From Hyphomicrobiales bacterium (lineage in GTDB: Bacteria > Pseudomonadota > Alphaproteobacteria > Rhizobiales > Rhizobiaceae), in contig UCCA01000017.1 of assembly GCA_900470805.1 (NCBI GenBank), forward strand, positions 1-64,000: 64,000 nt of DNA, written 5' to 3'. The stretch's first letter is position 1. Every line of letters starts with the position of its first letter. The notes beneath the pieces were generated by a model, which saw only the letters and a list, made by a program, of their open reading frames with translations, had not been told where the DNA came from and ran no database searches. Shown piece by piece: positions 27,142-35,784 of the stretch. The position numbers and the translations under genes were made by a program.

Positions 27142-27488
27142 CGGTTCGCCCCTGGCGCGCAGCATGGCGTCAGTTCCGCGATCAGCGGAGCGCAGAGCTC
27201 CGTCGAACCGCCACAACAGTCCTTCAGCAGGAATAGAGTCAGGTCGCGCAGACCATCGAGGTGGGCCCGATAGATGATCGATCGGCTCTGGCGCTCGCTC
27301 TTCACCAACCCGGCACGAGACAGCGTCGCGAGATGCGCAGACATCGTGTTCTGCGGGACATCGAGGAGCCGGGCGAGTTCGCCAGCCGGAATGCCATCCG
27401 GCTCGTGCCGGACGAGCAACCGAAACGTCTCGAGGCGGGTGTTCTGTGCCAAGGCCGCAAGGGCCGCTATCGCGCTGTTGCTTTCCAT
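27135..27488 (-). CDS. arsR: ArsR-family repressor of the second ars operon
   Basis: A 117-residue ArsR. Its winged helix (LLVRHEPDGIPAGELARLLD, VPQNTMSAHLATLSRAGLVK) and C-terminal Cys residues (LLKDCCGG, LTPCCAPG) parallel the first ArsR, but the two proteins differ at many positions. It heads the minus-strand operon arsR-arsN2-arsC-acr3-arsC-arsH. Confidence 0.93.
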   Translation of the reverse strand: MESNSAIAALAALAQNTRLETFRLLVRHEPDGIPAGELARLLDVPQNTMSAHLATLSRAGLVKSERQSRSIIYRAHLDGLRDLTLFLLKDCCGGSTELCAPLIAELTPCCAPGANRC

Positions 27489-27490
27489 AT

Positions 27491-27506
27491 ATCCAGAATA
27501 ATGGAT
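27491..27506 (-). promoter_or_regulatory. Candidate ArsR operator, ATCCA-N6-TGGAT
   Basis: A perfect inverted repeat with 5-bp arms and a 6-base spacer, two bases upstream of the arsR start. Geometry equals the site at 22391, but the half-sites differ, which suggests that the two repressors recognise different operators. Confidence 0.55.
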
Positions 27507-27872
27507 GCAATGGAGAAGTCAACCGCCTCCAAGCGGGGCGGATCATATGCAGCCAAAAGTCGAGGATGCCCCTGCAAAGCAATGCGATCGAGCCCGAGGT
27601 GACCATAAGTCGCCACGGTTATATCCGTGCTTATGCTCGCCTCCGCATAAGCACGAGTTCTTCCCCTGGCCGGCTCACTGAGCCGGCATCTGCCGTTCCG
27701 GGTGCCGCTGGCGAGCTGTCGGCCGCAAGGGAAGCTTCGCCGCGGGCGGTGCAAAGCTGCACCATGCTTCCCGCGCCCTTGCCCCCTCTGCTCTTCGCGG
27801 CGGCCGGAAGATGTCCCGCCGATCATGGGGGGAGTTAAACCGAGGAACGATCGCAGGCGATCGTAAAAAGCT
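27507..27872 (+). other. GC-rich noncoding leader before the toprim gene
   Basis: About 365 bases without a convincing gene. It contains a near-perfect hairpin at 27669-27687 (GCCGGCTCA, one base, TGAGCCGGC) and the word CCGGAAGATGTC (27804-27815) shared with the leader of parB. The arsR promoter must lie at its left end. Such leaders recur in this region. Confidence 0.5.
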
Positions 27873-28781
27873 ATGAAAAGAGAAGAAATCGAGAAGCTTC
27901 GCGAGGCGGTGCGTTGTGCTATCCTCCTCGAACAGGCTGGGTTCGCAGTCGATGTGAAGGAAAGCACGGGCCGGGCGGTGAAGTTTCGCCGAGGCGCGGA
28001 AATCATCATCGTCACACATGAAGGTCGCGGCTGGTTTGATCCATTGAGCGACGATAAAGGCGACGTTTTCGCCCTTGCCGGTTTGCTTGGACATCTGGGA
28101 TTTCCAGAGGCCGTCGACAGGGTTGGCGATCTCGTCGGTGTCAACGCCACACCCATCACATGGAAAAAGCCGCCGTCCAACGTCAAGCCTGCTAATATTC
28201 TGACACGTTGGCAAGGTCGCCGTCTTCCAGCGCCTGGTTCCGCCGTCTGGAGGTATCTTTGCTGGTCGCGTGCGATCCCGATCTCCGTCCTGCAAGCGGC
28301 CGTGAATCAAGGGGTCGTACGAGAGGGGCCATTTGGCAGTATGTGGGCCGGTCATCGCGATGACGCCGGATCGTTGGCTGGATGGGAAGAGCGGGGACCC
28401 GAATGGCGCGGCTTTTCCACCGGTGGAGGCAAAGTCTTGTTTCGCTTCGGCGCGCCTGATGCCCTCCGTCTTTGCGTGACGGAGGCTGCGATCGACGCCA
28501 TGAGCCTCGCCGCCATCGAGGGTCTGCAAGACGAAACTCTATACCTCAGCACTGGCGGCGGATGGTCGCCGAGAACCGAAGCGGCGCTGTTCAACCTTCT
28601 CGCTCGGCCGAACGCGTCGCTTGTTTGCGCCACCGATGCCAACGCCCAAGGCGACGCTTTCGCTTTTCGTCTGCAGGCCTTGGCCACACAGGCTGGTCGC
28701 CCGTCTATCCGTCTCCGCCCGCCGGCGGAGGATTGGAACGACGTCTTGCAGGCGAGGAAAAAGGAGAATGCAGGGGAGTGA
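27873..28781 (+). CDS. DUF3991/Toprim-domain protein of the mobile element
   Basis: A 302-residue protein. The N-terminal part (DVKESTGRAVKFRRGAEIII to HEGRGWFDPLSDDKGDVFAL) fits the DUF3991 primase-associated region; the C-terminal toprim-like part has VTEAAIDAMSLAAIEG (the conserved Glu), then CATDANAQGDAFA with the Asp-x-Asn/Asp motif. Such proteins occur on conjugative plasmids and ICEs of Alphaproteobacteria, probably in priming or DNA processing during transfer. It ends the leader at 27507-27872 and begins the element backbone genes. Confidence 0.85.
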   Translation: MKREEIEKLREAVRCAILLEQAGFAVDVKESTGRAVKFRRGAEIIIVTHEGRGWFDPLSDDKGDVFALAGLLGHLGFPEAVDRVGDLVGVNATPITWKKPPSNVKPANILTRWQGRRLPAPGSAVWRYLCWSRAIPISVLQAAVNQGVVREGPFGSMWAGHRDDAGSLAGWEERGPEWRGFSTGGGKVLFRFGAPDALRLCVTEAAIDAMSLAAIEGLQDETLYLSTGGGWSPRTEAALFNLLARPNASLVCATDANAQGDAFAFRLQALATQAGRPSIRLRPPAEDWNDVLQARKKENAGE

Positions 28782-28955
28782 GAAGAAAGAGGCGTGCCGC
28801 CCGCATCAAGGGAGGCTTCGCCCGGCCAGGGCCGGCCCTTGACCCGGCCGGACACGATGCCGGCCAAGAGGGAGGGGTGATGAACGACTGAAGAAAATGG
28901 TGAGGTCGAAGGCGACAGCACTGGCTTCAGTCCAAACCCCGAAAGGAACAGGCTG

Positions 28956-29351
28956 ATGACCTCGCGTACCCTCCACCGAAAGATCTTCCAGGGCGTGGCC
29001 AAGCGCTCCGACATGTTCCGCATGTTCGATCGGCATCGTGATCGCCCCAACCGTTTCGGTGGCGACCAGGCGAGCGTCTATGCCGGCGAATGGTTCGAGA
29101 TCGACGAAACCTCCTACACCTATATGCTCGACATCCTGCCGCCACTGTGGATGCGCGGGCCCGTCTTCGCGATGCGCGAATTCATGAGCGGTTCGGTGAC
29201 CTCCGTCTTCTTCGCAATCCGGATCGATGAAGCGGTCCGCTATTTTCACAGCTATTGCGATCTCTCCGGCTCGAATGCCGTGGGCGCAACCAGCTGCGTG
29301 ACGTCGAAGATGATCTGGCTGCCGAAGTCATCGCTGAGGTTGATGAGGTGA
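28956..29351 (+). CDS. DUF1419 family protein
   Basis: A 131-residue protein: IFQGVAKRSDMFRMFDRHRD, ASVYAGEWFEIDETSYTYML, DILPPLWMRG, REFMSGSVTSVFFAIRIDEA. This is DUF1419, restricted largely to rhizobial plasmids, function unknown. After the conserved RYFHSYCDL the sequence is atypical. Another frame (LRDVEDDLAAEVIAEVDEVR to a stop at 29371) looks more coding-like, so a frameshift near 29260 is possible. AGGA precedes the start. Confidence 0.8.
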   Translation: MTSRTLHRKIFQGVAKRSDMFRMFDRHRDRPNRFGGDQASVYAGEWFEIDETSYTYMLDILPPLWMRGPVFAMREFMSGSVTSVFFAIRIDEAVRYFHSYCDLSGSNAVGATSCVTSKMIWLPKSSLRLMR

Positions 29352-29522
29352 GGGCCGCACCTGCCGCATAGCTGCACTATGCGACAAATGGATGCGGCGT
29401 GATCAAAAAAGATCATAACGCAGCTGATGCACATTCGACCTGCCCGTCGCGCCGCAGCTGTGCCCCTCTGGCGGTTCAAGATCTCCACACGTCATAGGCG
29501 CGGTATCCGCTGGCCTATTTTG

Positions 29523-29868
29523 TTATTCTTCAGTCGGCTCGTCCGATGGGACTGACCGAGACCTGTCGATCTGGTTCTTCCAGCGGCCGCGTGGCTCAGC
29601 GGCTTGCAGTGCCAGAATATCCGGATATTGCTCTCGCATTTGCTTGACCTCGATGTCTCCACAAGCCCACTTGTCCAGCAAGGCGACGAAGGCCGGATCC
29701 TGTTCGATTGCGCGCGCCGCGGGTCGCGGCTCGATCGATTGCGCGCTTGGCAATTGTTTTTTGGGTCTCGGGATCAGTGACCACACGGACCTTGATCTTT
29801 TTTCGGCGTGGGTCGGGACGACGAGCAGCCACCGGTGCATACTGCGACTTGAAAACCTGCCTCGTCAA
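29523..29868 (-). pseudogene. Rhizobial hypothetical protein broken by a frameshift
   Basis: From TTG at 29868 the frame encodes LTRQVFKSQYAPVAARRPDP and KIKVRVVTDPETQKTIAKRA. After about 29740 the coding pattern moves to a second frame: EQDPAFVALLDKWACGDIEV, KQMREQYPDILALQAAEPRG, to a stop at 29523. The two make one soluble protein of about 114 residues. The shift lies at about 29715-29745. Unknown function. Confidence 0.6.
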
Positions 29869-29950
29869 CAATATCTGAGGATCACTTCCCGATGAACGAC
29901 GTCCTGCTCGCGGCAATCGCCGCAGCGTTCGACATTGTGCCGGGATATAA

Positions 29951-29986
29951 AAAAAGGCGCTCCCCGCACGGGTTGAGCGCCTTTTT
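29951..29986. terminator. Bidirectional rho-independent terminator
   Basis: An 11-bp stem AAAAAGGCGCT / AGCGCCTTTTT with a 14-base loop, flanked by A and T runs. Which transcript it ends is unclear; neither neighbouring gene stops nearby. Confidence 0.75.
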
Positions 29987-30074
29987 GGTACTGCCGAAGA
30001 CGCAAGTGGGAAGCTGCAGCTTGACCGGAGCCCAAACTCCGATGAGATCGACGTAATAAACACCGCGGGAACAC

Positions 30075-30392
30075 ATGCCATTTTATCTTGTAACGCAGAC
30101 ATTGCTGGTCGAAGCCGAAAACGAACAGGAAGCCGGTGAGAGGGCAGCGACACGCATACGTTCCGGAGAGAAGATCACCGTTTCCGTGAAAGCCGACGAG
30201 ACCACCATAACGCACGTCACTGTCGCCGCGGCGGTTGATGAACGGCGAGCGGTCTCGCCTCCGACTGCAAAGGTCAATCGGCAAGCACTCGCCGATGAGC
30301 CCGAAACTGTCGTCGCCAAGCCGACTGACAGGATGCTTGTTTTGAAGCGTATGGCCGCCGATGCTCTGTCGCTTGTGAGGCGGCGACCTTAG
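30075..30392 (+). CDS. Small rhizobial protein of unknown function
   Basis: A 105-residue protein: MPFYLVTQTLLVEAENEQEA, GERAATRIRSGEKITVSVKA, DETTITHVTV, then a disordered tail. The first 55 residues form a beta-alpha-beta pattern. Conserved-looking and with an ordinary codon pattern, but no family is known to me. It follows the bidirectional terminator. Confidence 0.7.
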   Translation: MPFYLVTQTLLVEAENEQEAGERAATRIRSGEKITVSVKADETTITHVTVAAAVDERRAVSPPTAKVNRQALADEPETVVAKPTDRMLVLKRMAADALSLVRRRP

Positions 30393-30419
30393 AAGGCTCC
30401 CTTGTTAGTGGCACCATGA

Positions 30420-30742
30420 TCAGACCGCACTTGTTTTTATGGAGGCGTTGTCGCCAATCTTCAGGATGCTGCAGGTCTCGCGCTTCGGGACTTTGAGCTA
30501 CTGGTATACGCGCTTGATCATTGCCGGCGCGGGGATGCCTTCCACTTCTTGCCTGATTGCGCGCAGGGCAATTTCCGTCACATACATGTCGTCACCGAGA
30601 TGAACCCATTACCGCCGTTGGCTCGGTATTAGCCGGGTAAGTCAACCGTTTTGCTTTGCCCCTTGTAGGTGACGATAAAAGGTTGAACGTCGCGGCGCAG
30701 AACCTCGCCGGCTTCCGGTGAGACGGTCGTGTCCGCAATGTC
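30420..30742 (-). pseudogene. mqsA-type antitoxin remnant
   Basis: Minus-strand segments in two frames read DIADTTVSPEAGEVLRRDVQ, PFIVTYKGQSKTVDLPG, then DDMYVTEIALRAIRQEVEGI, PAPAMIKRVYQ, a stop, and LKVPKRETCSILKIGDNAS. The order matches MqsA-type antitoxins (cysteine-poor N-terminal domain, then an XRE-type DNA-binding domain). A frameshift, an internal TAG and a lost start make it nonfunctional. Confidence 0.7.
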
Positions 30743-30917
30743 CGTTCAGCAGATCCCATTCTAGATCGCCTTGCACGATATGACCGAACTCGGTGATCAC
30801 GTCCGCGCAGAACGTCACATACAACTCCAAATCGTCGTCTGGCACAGCGATGTCGTAGACGTTCTGCCATGGGCGATGATCGTCCATACCCCAGCGCACA
30901 GCGTAGGATTTCAGTAT
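30743..30917 (-). pseudogene. mqsR-type toxin remnant
   Basis: Just upstream of the mqsA relic, MDDHRPWQNVYDI, then LELYVTFCADVITEF resembles the C-terminal half of MqsR RNases (HxxWQDVYxx...LYVKFTADVVTEF). The N-terminal half and the final segment are missing. Together with the antitoxin relic it marks a dead mqsRA module. Confidence 0.55.
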
Positions 30918-30921
30918 CCGA

Positions 30922-31560
30922 CTACGCGTTGACGACCGCGGCAATATCCTGGAGATGACGCAGTCCATTAGGCGCGCTCGGTGCGAGAAGATCTCGTTCG
31001 ATTTCCATGACGACACTGCGGACCATGTCCGTCTTGTTCATCCCGCTCGCCTCCATAAGCCAACGGACATCCCGGTCGGTCTTGGGTGAGATCTTGAACG
31101 ACAGCCGGCGCTGCGGGATCTTCACGGCCTTTCCGATCCGCTTTCGCTGCTCAATCTTCGCTGCATTCCAGGTCTCGAATTCACGTCGAAGCACCGCGGC
31201 GGCATTGTCGTTATGTCGAAGTCGTTGGAGATAGAAGGCGAAGAGCGATTTTCTGAAACGTGTCGTTGCCTCAGGGTCGATCCGGTAGGCTGCCGCATCG
31301 ATGATCTCGATTTCCGGGGCCGGAATGCTGACTTCGAGCGGAATATCCGCCGCCTCCCTCGCACGCCGGATGGCGGGCGTCGATTGCGCGGGGATCGACA
31401 CCACTGCTTGGCATTCGTCGCAGACCGCAGCCAGGATACCCTTGACCACACCGGTTCCGTCATCGAATGGCACATCGCGATAGGCAAAGGTCGTGGAAAC
31501 GAGATGCCCACAGTGCGGGCAGATCGCCTTGCTCGTGTCGCCGGGTTGATAGAGCTTCAT
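30922..31560 (-). CDS. Zinc-finger antitoxin-like protein (YgiT-type finger)
   Basis: A 212-residue protein. ICPHCGHLVSTTFAYRDVPF, then VVKGILAAVCDECQAVVSIP form a four-Cys zinc finger of the type seen at the N terminus of MqsA/YgiT antitoxins. Residues 75-140 are a linker; the C-terminal part (RRLSFKISPKTDRDVRWLME, ASGMNKTDMVRSVVMEIERD) looks like a ribbon-helix-helix DNA-binding segment. GAGG six bases before the ATG at 31560 sets the start. It follows a frameshifted toxin-like gene and is probably the antitoxin and autorepressor. Confidence 0.75.
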   Translation of the reverse strand: MKLYQPGDTSKAICPHCGHLVSTTFAYRDVPFDDGTGVVKGILAAVCDECQAVVSIPAQSTPAIRRAREAADIPLEVSIPAPEIEIIDAAAYRIDPEATTRFRKSLFAFYLQRLRHNDNAAAVLRREFETWNAAKIEQRKRIGKAVKIPQRRLSFKISPKTDRDVRWLMEASGMNKTDMVRSVVMEIERDLLAPSAPNGLRHLQDIAAVVNA

Positions 31561-31568
31561 GGGTTGCC

Positions 31569-31864
31569 TCATTGATGAACGCTGATGAACACCGTATCCG
31601 AGTCAACGAAGTAAAATTTGATGTACCAGCCATCCCGCTGGATGATGTGGACTTGGATCGACGACGCCTGGTGATGCGGTGAGGATTGATGATCTTGCCC
31701 TGGCAGCGCTTCAGAACGTCGCAGATCTGCTCGGCCGTCACCAATCCCATCAGGAGAAGGTTCTTCGTCTCTACGTTAGAGCGCGTTGCTTCGTGCTGGT
31801 AGGCTCCGCTCTGCAGCGCGGTAATCACCTTTCTCTTCGCGTCCTTGAAACCTGTCTTCGGCAT
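31569..31864 (-). pseudogene. Toxin-like gene inactivated by a frameshift
   Basis: From 31864 the frame encodes MPKTGFKDAKRKVITALQSG, AYQHEATRSNVETKNLLLMG, LVTAEQICDVLKRCQGK. It then departs, while another frame gives DHQSSPHHQASSIQVHIIQR, DGWYIKFYFVDSDTVFISVH and Gln-stop at 31569. Joined, it is a ~98-residue protein whose C terminus (WYIKFYF...FISVH) resembles RelE/MqsR-like toxins. It ends nine bases before the antitoxin-like gene. The length of 296 bases confirms the shift, near 31690. Confidence 0.65.
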
Positions 31865-32219
31865 ATATACGAAGATCCTCGTAAAAAATCAATCAGCCGA
31901 TTATATCGGCCTGGCTACCACCTGGCGACACATGCTCGATTGGGGCCATGGGTTCAAGCTCTAAGGGGATGAAAGAAGAAGAGGGGAAAAACCCTGTCGC
32001 AGTTCGCCCGTTCCGGCGCTGCTTCGCTCAACCGCTCCCTCCACAACCCGGCCCGTCGATCTCGCAGGGCTTGAAGCCCTGCTCGACCTTCGGGGCAGGG
32101 CCGCTCGGGCGCAGTTGCGCCGGCCCGTTCGCTCCGCGGTCCGGAAGATGTCTTCGGAAAGGACTGAAGGCAGGAAGGGGTGGCAACCGCCGCTCCCAAA
32201 CCCGCAAGGAGCAAATGAC
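31865..32219 (+). other. GC-rich noncoding leader before parB
   Basis: About 355 bases. The left end must carry the promoter of the toxin-like gene (-). The right 270 bases are GC-rich with several inverted repeats and the word CCGGAAGATGTC (32141-32152) that also occurs in the leader of the toprim gene. No gene seen. Confidence 0.5.
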
Positions 32220-33984
32220 ATGCAGATCCTCAGAATCGATCCTCGTGCGCTGAAGGGCAATCCCGATGATGCCCGCCGGTCCAAGTCCTCGCCGCAGGCC
32301 GACGCTCTGCTGCTGGCCACGGTGAAGGCCGTTGGCATCGTCCAGCCACCGATCGTTTCGCCCGCGACCGATGGCGGGAATGGCCTCATTATCCAGGCAG
32401 GCCACCGCCGCGTGGCACAGGCGATCGCAGCCGGTCGAGGAGATCGAAGTCATCGTCCGAGAGGCCGCCAACGACAACGGCGCCATGCGGTCGATGGTCG
32501 AGAATATCGCGCGCGAGCCGCTGAACCCGATCGACCAATGGCGTGGCATCGAACGGCTCGTGGCGCTCGGCTGGACCGAGGAGGCAATTGGCGTCGCGTT
32601 GGCGCTTCCCGTCCGCCAGATCCGCAAATTGAGGCTACTGGCGAATGTCCTGGGCTCGATGCTCGATCATATGGCACTCGGCGATATGCCGAACGAGCAG
32701 CAGCTACGAACGATCGCCGCTGCGTCGCTTGAGGAGCAGAAGGAAGTCTGGAAGGCGAACAAGCCCAAAAAGACCGAGCGGGCCGACTGGTACAATATCT
32801 CGCGCGCCCTCTCCAAGACCCGCATGTTCGCCAAGGATGCCAGCTTTGGCGATGATCTTGCGACCGCCTACGGTATCGAATGGGTCGAAGATCTCTTTGC
32901 ACCGGCCGATCAGGACAGCCGCTACACGACCAATGTCGAAGCTTTTCTCGGAGCGCAGCAGGAATGGATGACGGCCAATCTGCCGAAGAAAGGCGCGATC
33001 GTCGACGTCAACAATTGGGGCCAGCCCGAGCTGCCGAAGAAGGCCGAGCGTGTCTACGGCAAGCCGTCGAAGTTCGATCATGTCGGCATGTATCTCGACC
33101 GCGACGGCAAGGTGCAGTCGGTTGCCTATCGGATGCCGGAGGAGAGGAAGACTAAAGGTGATGGGGCCAGCGGTGGGAGCGACGAGGGTGCAGTCATCGA
33201 CGCTCCGAAGGTTCGGCCTGATGTGACGCAGAAGGGCCAGGACATGATCGGCGACTTCCGCACCGATGCCCTGCATGAGGCACTCGCCCGCGCGCCGATC
33301 GAGGACGACACATTGATGGCGCTGCTCGTTATCGCCTTCGCGGGCCTGAATGTCCGTGTCGATTCCGGCGCAAGCGATACCGTGGTCGGACCGGGCCGGT
33401 TGCGCCGGCATGCCGCTCGGCTTTTGTCTGATGACGGCAAACTCGACATGGATATGGAAACGGTGCGGGTGGTCGCGCGCTCGGTCCTCATCGATGTCTT
33501 GTCGTGCCGCCGCGGCATGTCGAATAGCGGCGTCGTCTCGCGGGTCGCCGGTGCAGCGATCGGTGCCGACAGTTTTCTGGCAAACATGGGATTGGAGGAT
33601 TTTCTCCTGTGCCTATCCAGGCAGGCGCTGGAAGCGGCCTCGAAGGACGCGGGCGTGACGCCGCGCCCGAAGGTACGGGAGACGCGGGCAGCGCTCGCCA
33701 GTCATTTTAGCGAGGAGCGCTTCGTCCACGGCTCGGCGCTCTTTTCCCCCGAACCGAAGGATATCGCCGACTTCAAAAAGTATGCCGACGGTTTCGACCA
33801 GGCCGACACGCAGGAGGGCGGCATTGCCGATCATGTGGGTCATGACGGCGAGCACGGGGTCGCCAGCGAGCCCGGTGATGGTCTTGTCGAGAGCGGCGCA
33901 GAAGACGGCGACACCGCTGAACCCGGCCTCGACGATCCCGATCTCGATGATGACGAGGGCGCCTCCGCCATCGCGGCGCAATAG
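32220..33984 (+). pseudogene. ParB/Spo0J-like protein, frameshifted near its N terminus
   Basis: ATG at 32220 (GGAG upstream) starts MQILRIDPRALKGNPDDARR, and the ParB box follows (LLATVKAVGIVQPPIV, IIQAGHRRVAQAIAAG). At about 32430 the coding pattern moves to the next frame: EEIEVIVREAANDNGAMRSM, VENIAREPLNPIDQWRGIER (helix-turn-helix region), then a long C-terminal half to 33984 with an acidic tail (PDLDDDEGASAIAAQ). The full length of 1765 bases is one more than a whole number of codons. This ParB-like family on ICEs and plasmids is longer than chromosomal ParB. If the shift is real, the product is lost or restarted internally. Confidence 0.8.
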
Positions 33985-34177
33985 TCGCATCCCTGGCAGC
34001 TGAGCAAACCATTCCTCAAAGCTCAACCGCCGCCGGTGCTCGCCACCGGCGGCGGTTCCGTCTCCACGGTCCTCAATTCAGCTCCGGCCAGCGCCGACAG
34101 AAGAGCGATCTCGTCCACCGGCAGCGTTCAGCCAGGAGTTTTCCATATCCTCGCATATCACCGGCCATCTCGCGTTT

Positions 34178-34534
34178 GTGGCGCCGATCGGTTCCGTCCT
34201 GGCCTGGTCCGACAGCACGCCACGCCCACCGTACCGCCATCGCACGAGACTGTCAGCCTGGCGGTCGGGCAACACCGGCGGCCAACTGGTCAGCCGTAAG
34301 GGCGAAGATCGGCGCGGCAGCATGATCATGCCTGCCGGCTTCAGGTTACACGGAGGCGATCATGGCGCCGGCGGGGCCATCACGATCCGCGTCTGTCGGA
34401 GCTTTACAGTAGACAGCGGCCTGACCTTCAGTGTCGTCGAGGTTCCTGCCGCCGGGAGCTGCCGCATCTTCGATCGTGCCGGCGCGAATGCCGAACTCGT
34501 CCGTCTCTTCGCCTCATTGCGTCTGCTGGGCTGA
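34178..34534 (+). CDS. Small mobile-element protein of unknown function
   Basis: A 118-residue protein. GSVLAWSDSTPRPPYRHRTR, LSAWRSGNTGGQLVSRKGED, then FRLHGGDHGAGGAITIRVCR and FTVDSGLTFSVVEVPAAGSC. I recall similar proteins next to ParB/ArdC genes of alphaproteobacterial elements, but no function. The initiator is non-ATG and its exact position is uncertain by a few bases. Confidence 0.55.
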   Translation: MAPIGSVLAWSDSTPRPPYRHRTRLSAWRSGNTGGQLVSRKGEDRRGSMIMPAGFRLHGGDHGAGGAITIRVCRSFTVDSGLTFSVVEVPAAGSCRIFDRAGANAELVRLFASLRLLG

Positions 34535-34846
34535 GTCCGGCATCTCGACCGCGAGTTACTCCCCTTGGCCGGTCCGCCCTTCGGTTTCGTGGCGGTCTGG
34601 ACCAACGCCCGTCCGGTTCAAGGCCGCTGTCGCGCCGCGGGGCGGCCGGTCATACCGCTCGTCGCAACGCCGGGATGCGGGACATCGCAGGGCTTTGGCC
34701 CCGCTTGCCCGCATCCCGGCTTTGCTCGATCTGGCCCGCCCGGACCCTGAACCGGTCGGCTTGCGTCGGTCCCTCTCGACCGCACCGAAGGACGGGCCGG
34801 CCAAGGGGGCCGAAACCGCCTCGGCAGATAACGAAAGGAAGCCATC
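34535..34846 (+). other. GC-rich noncoding leader before the 34847 gene
   Basis: About 310 bases with repeated runs of G and C and palindromes. It carries GCCGGCCAAG (34796-34805), also present before the DUF1419 gene at 28859-28868. Frames here look like noncoding shadows. Confidence 0.5.
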
Positions 34847-35458
34847 ATGGCAAAGCCAGCAAACCAGTCCCGGCAATCCTCCAATCACGCCGCCCGTCCA
34901 TCCGCACGCGTCCTGAAGCTTCGCAAGGGCGCCACCGTTGAAATGGTCCGCCTGACGTGCCCCGATGAACCCCAGGCGCTGAAGATCGCAGAAAGTTTCG
35001 CGACCGCCATTCTCGACAGCGACGGTATCCGTGACCTGCACGAACGCCTGATCGTCGAGACTGCCACTGGCCTCTCGGAAGGCCTCGGGGAACGGGCGAT
35101 GCAGATCCACCTCCAGCGGATCGTCGGCGCCTATGTCGGCTCGGCCCATGGCGCCGGCCAGTTTTATTCCCGCGCCGTCAGCGAAGCGCGTGATGCCACC
35201 GCCAAGGGAGCCGCTGAAGCCCGCGACGAGGATCTCGACGGCCCGGTCGGCTATGACAGCGCCGCTCAGCGCAAGCGCGAATTCGCCGCAGACATGGGCA
35301 TCCAGGCGCATGCGCTGCGCATGGCAGCCGAGGGCGCCGTCGCAGCCTATGAGCAGATAATCGGCGAAGTCTGGAAGCCCTTCGACCGGCCGGTCGAAAA
35401 TCCCGGCCAGACGCTCGACCGCAAAGCGGCCGCGGCCCAGATGTCGGCCTTCGACTGA
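34847..35458 (+). CDS. Mobile-element protein of unknown function
   Basis: A 203-residue, mostly helical protein: SARVLKLRKGATVEMVRLTC, PDEPQALKIAESFATAILDS, a central AMQIHLQRIVGAYVGSAHGA and a final MGIQAHALRMAAEGAVAAYE. AAAGGA precedes the ATG. It is a member of the conserved gene set around ParB and ArdC in rhizobial elements; function unknown. Confidence 0.75.
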   Translation: MAKPANQSRQSSNHAARPSARVLKLRKGATVEMVRLTCPDEPQALKIAESFATAILDSDGIRDLHERLIVETATGLSEGLGERAMQIHLQRIVGAYVGSAHGAGQFYSRAVSEARDATAKGAAEARDEDLDGPVGYDSAAQRKREFAADMGIQAHALRMAAEGAVAAYEQIIGEVWKPFDRPVENPGQTLDRKAAAAQMSAFD

Positions 35459-35784
35459 AGCCATTCCATCGGCGGAGCCAAGGCTCCGCCCTTCCAGCCA
35501 AGGCTGACACAGGCGGCCGCCCCAATGAGGGCGGCTTTGTCCATGTTGTCCGTCACGGCCATGGCGACGGAAGAAGGGGAAGGACGGAAAGCACAGCCCT
35601 CGGCGCCCTTCGCAACCCCGTCCCGGTCTCGGTCCTGCAGGAGCCGGATGCAGGCCGCAACGGCTTCGCCGTCCTCCACGTGCGTTTCGGCCGTTCCGGT
35701 GCGCCTGCCCCCTGACCGCTCCTGCCATCGGCCCTCCGTGACGAGGACGCGATCGACGCGGCCCCCGTAAATGGAGGATTGGAA
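35459..35784 (+). other. GC-rich noncoding leader before ardC
   Basis: About 325 bases. It contains an inverted repeat at about 35471-35495 (GGCGGAGCC ... GGCTCCGCC) directly after the preceding stop codon, likely a terminator. The rest is GC-rich without a gene. Confidence 0.5.

Noticed and set aside
29865..30284. 139-residue - strand frame
   Set aside because: It runs through a terminator hairpin and opposite the better-supported gene at 30075.
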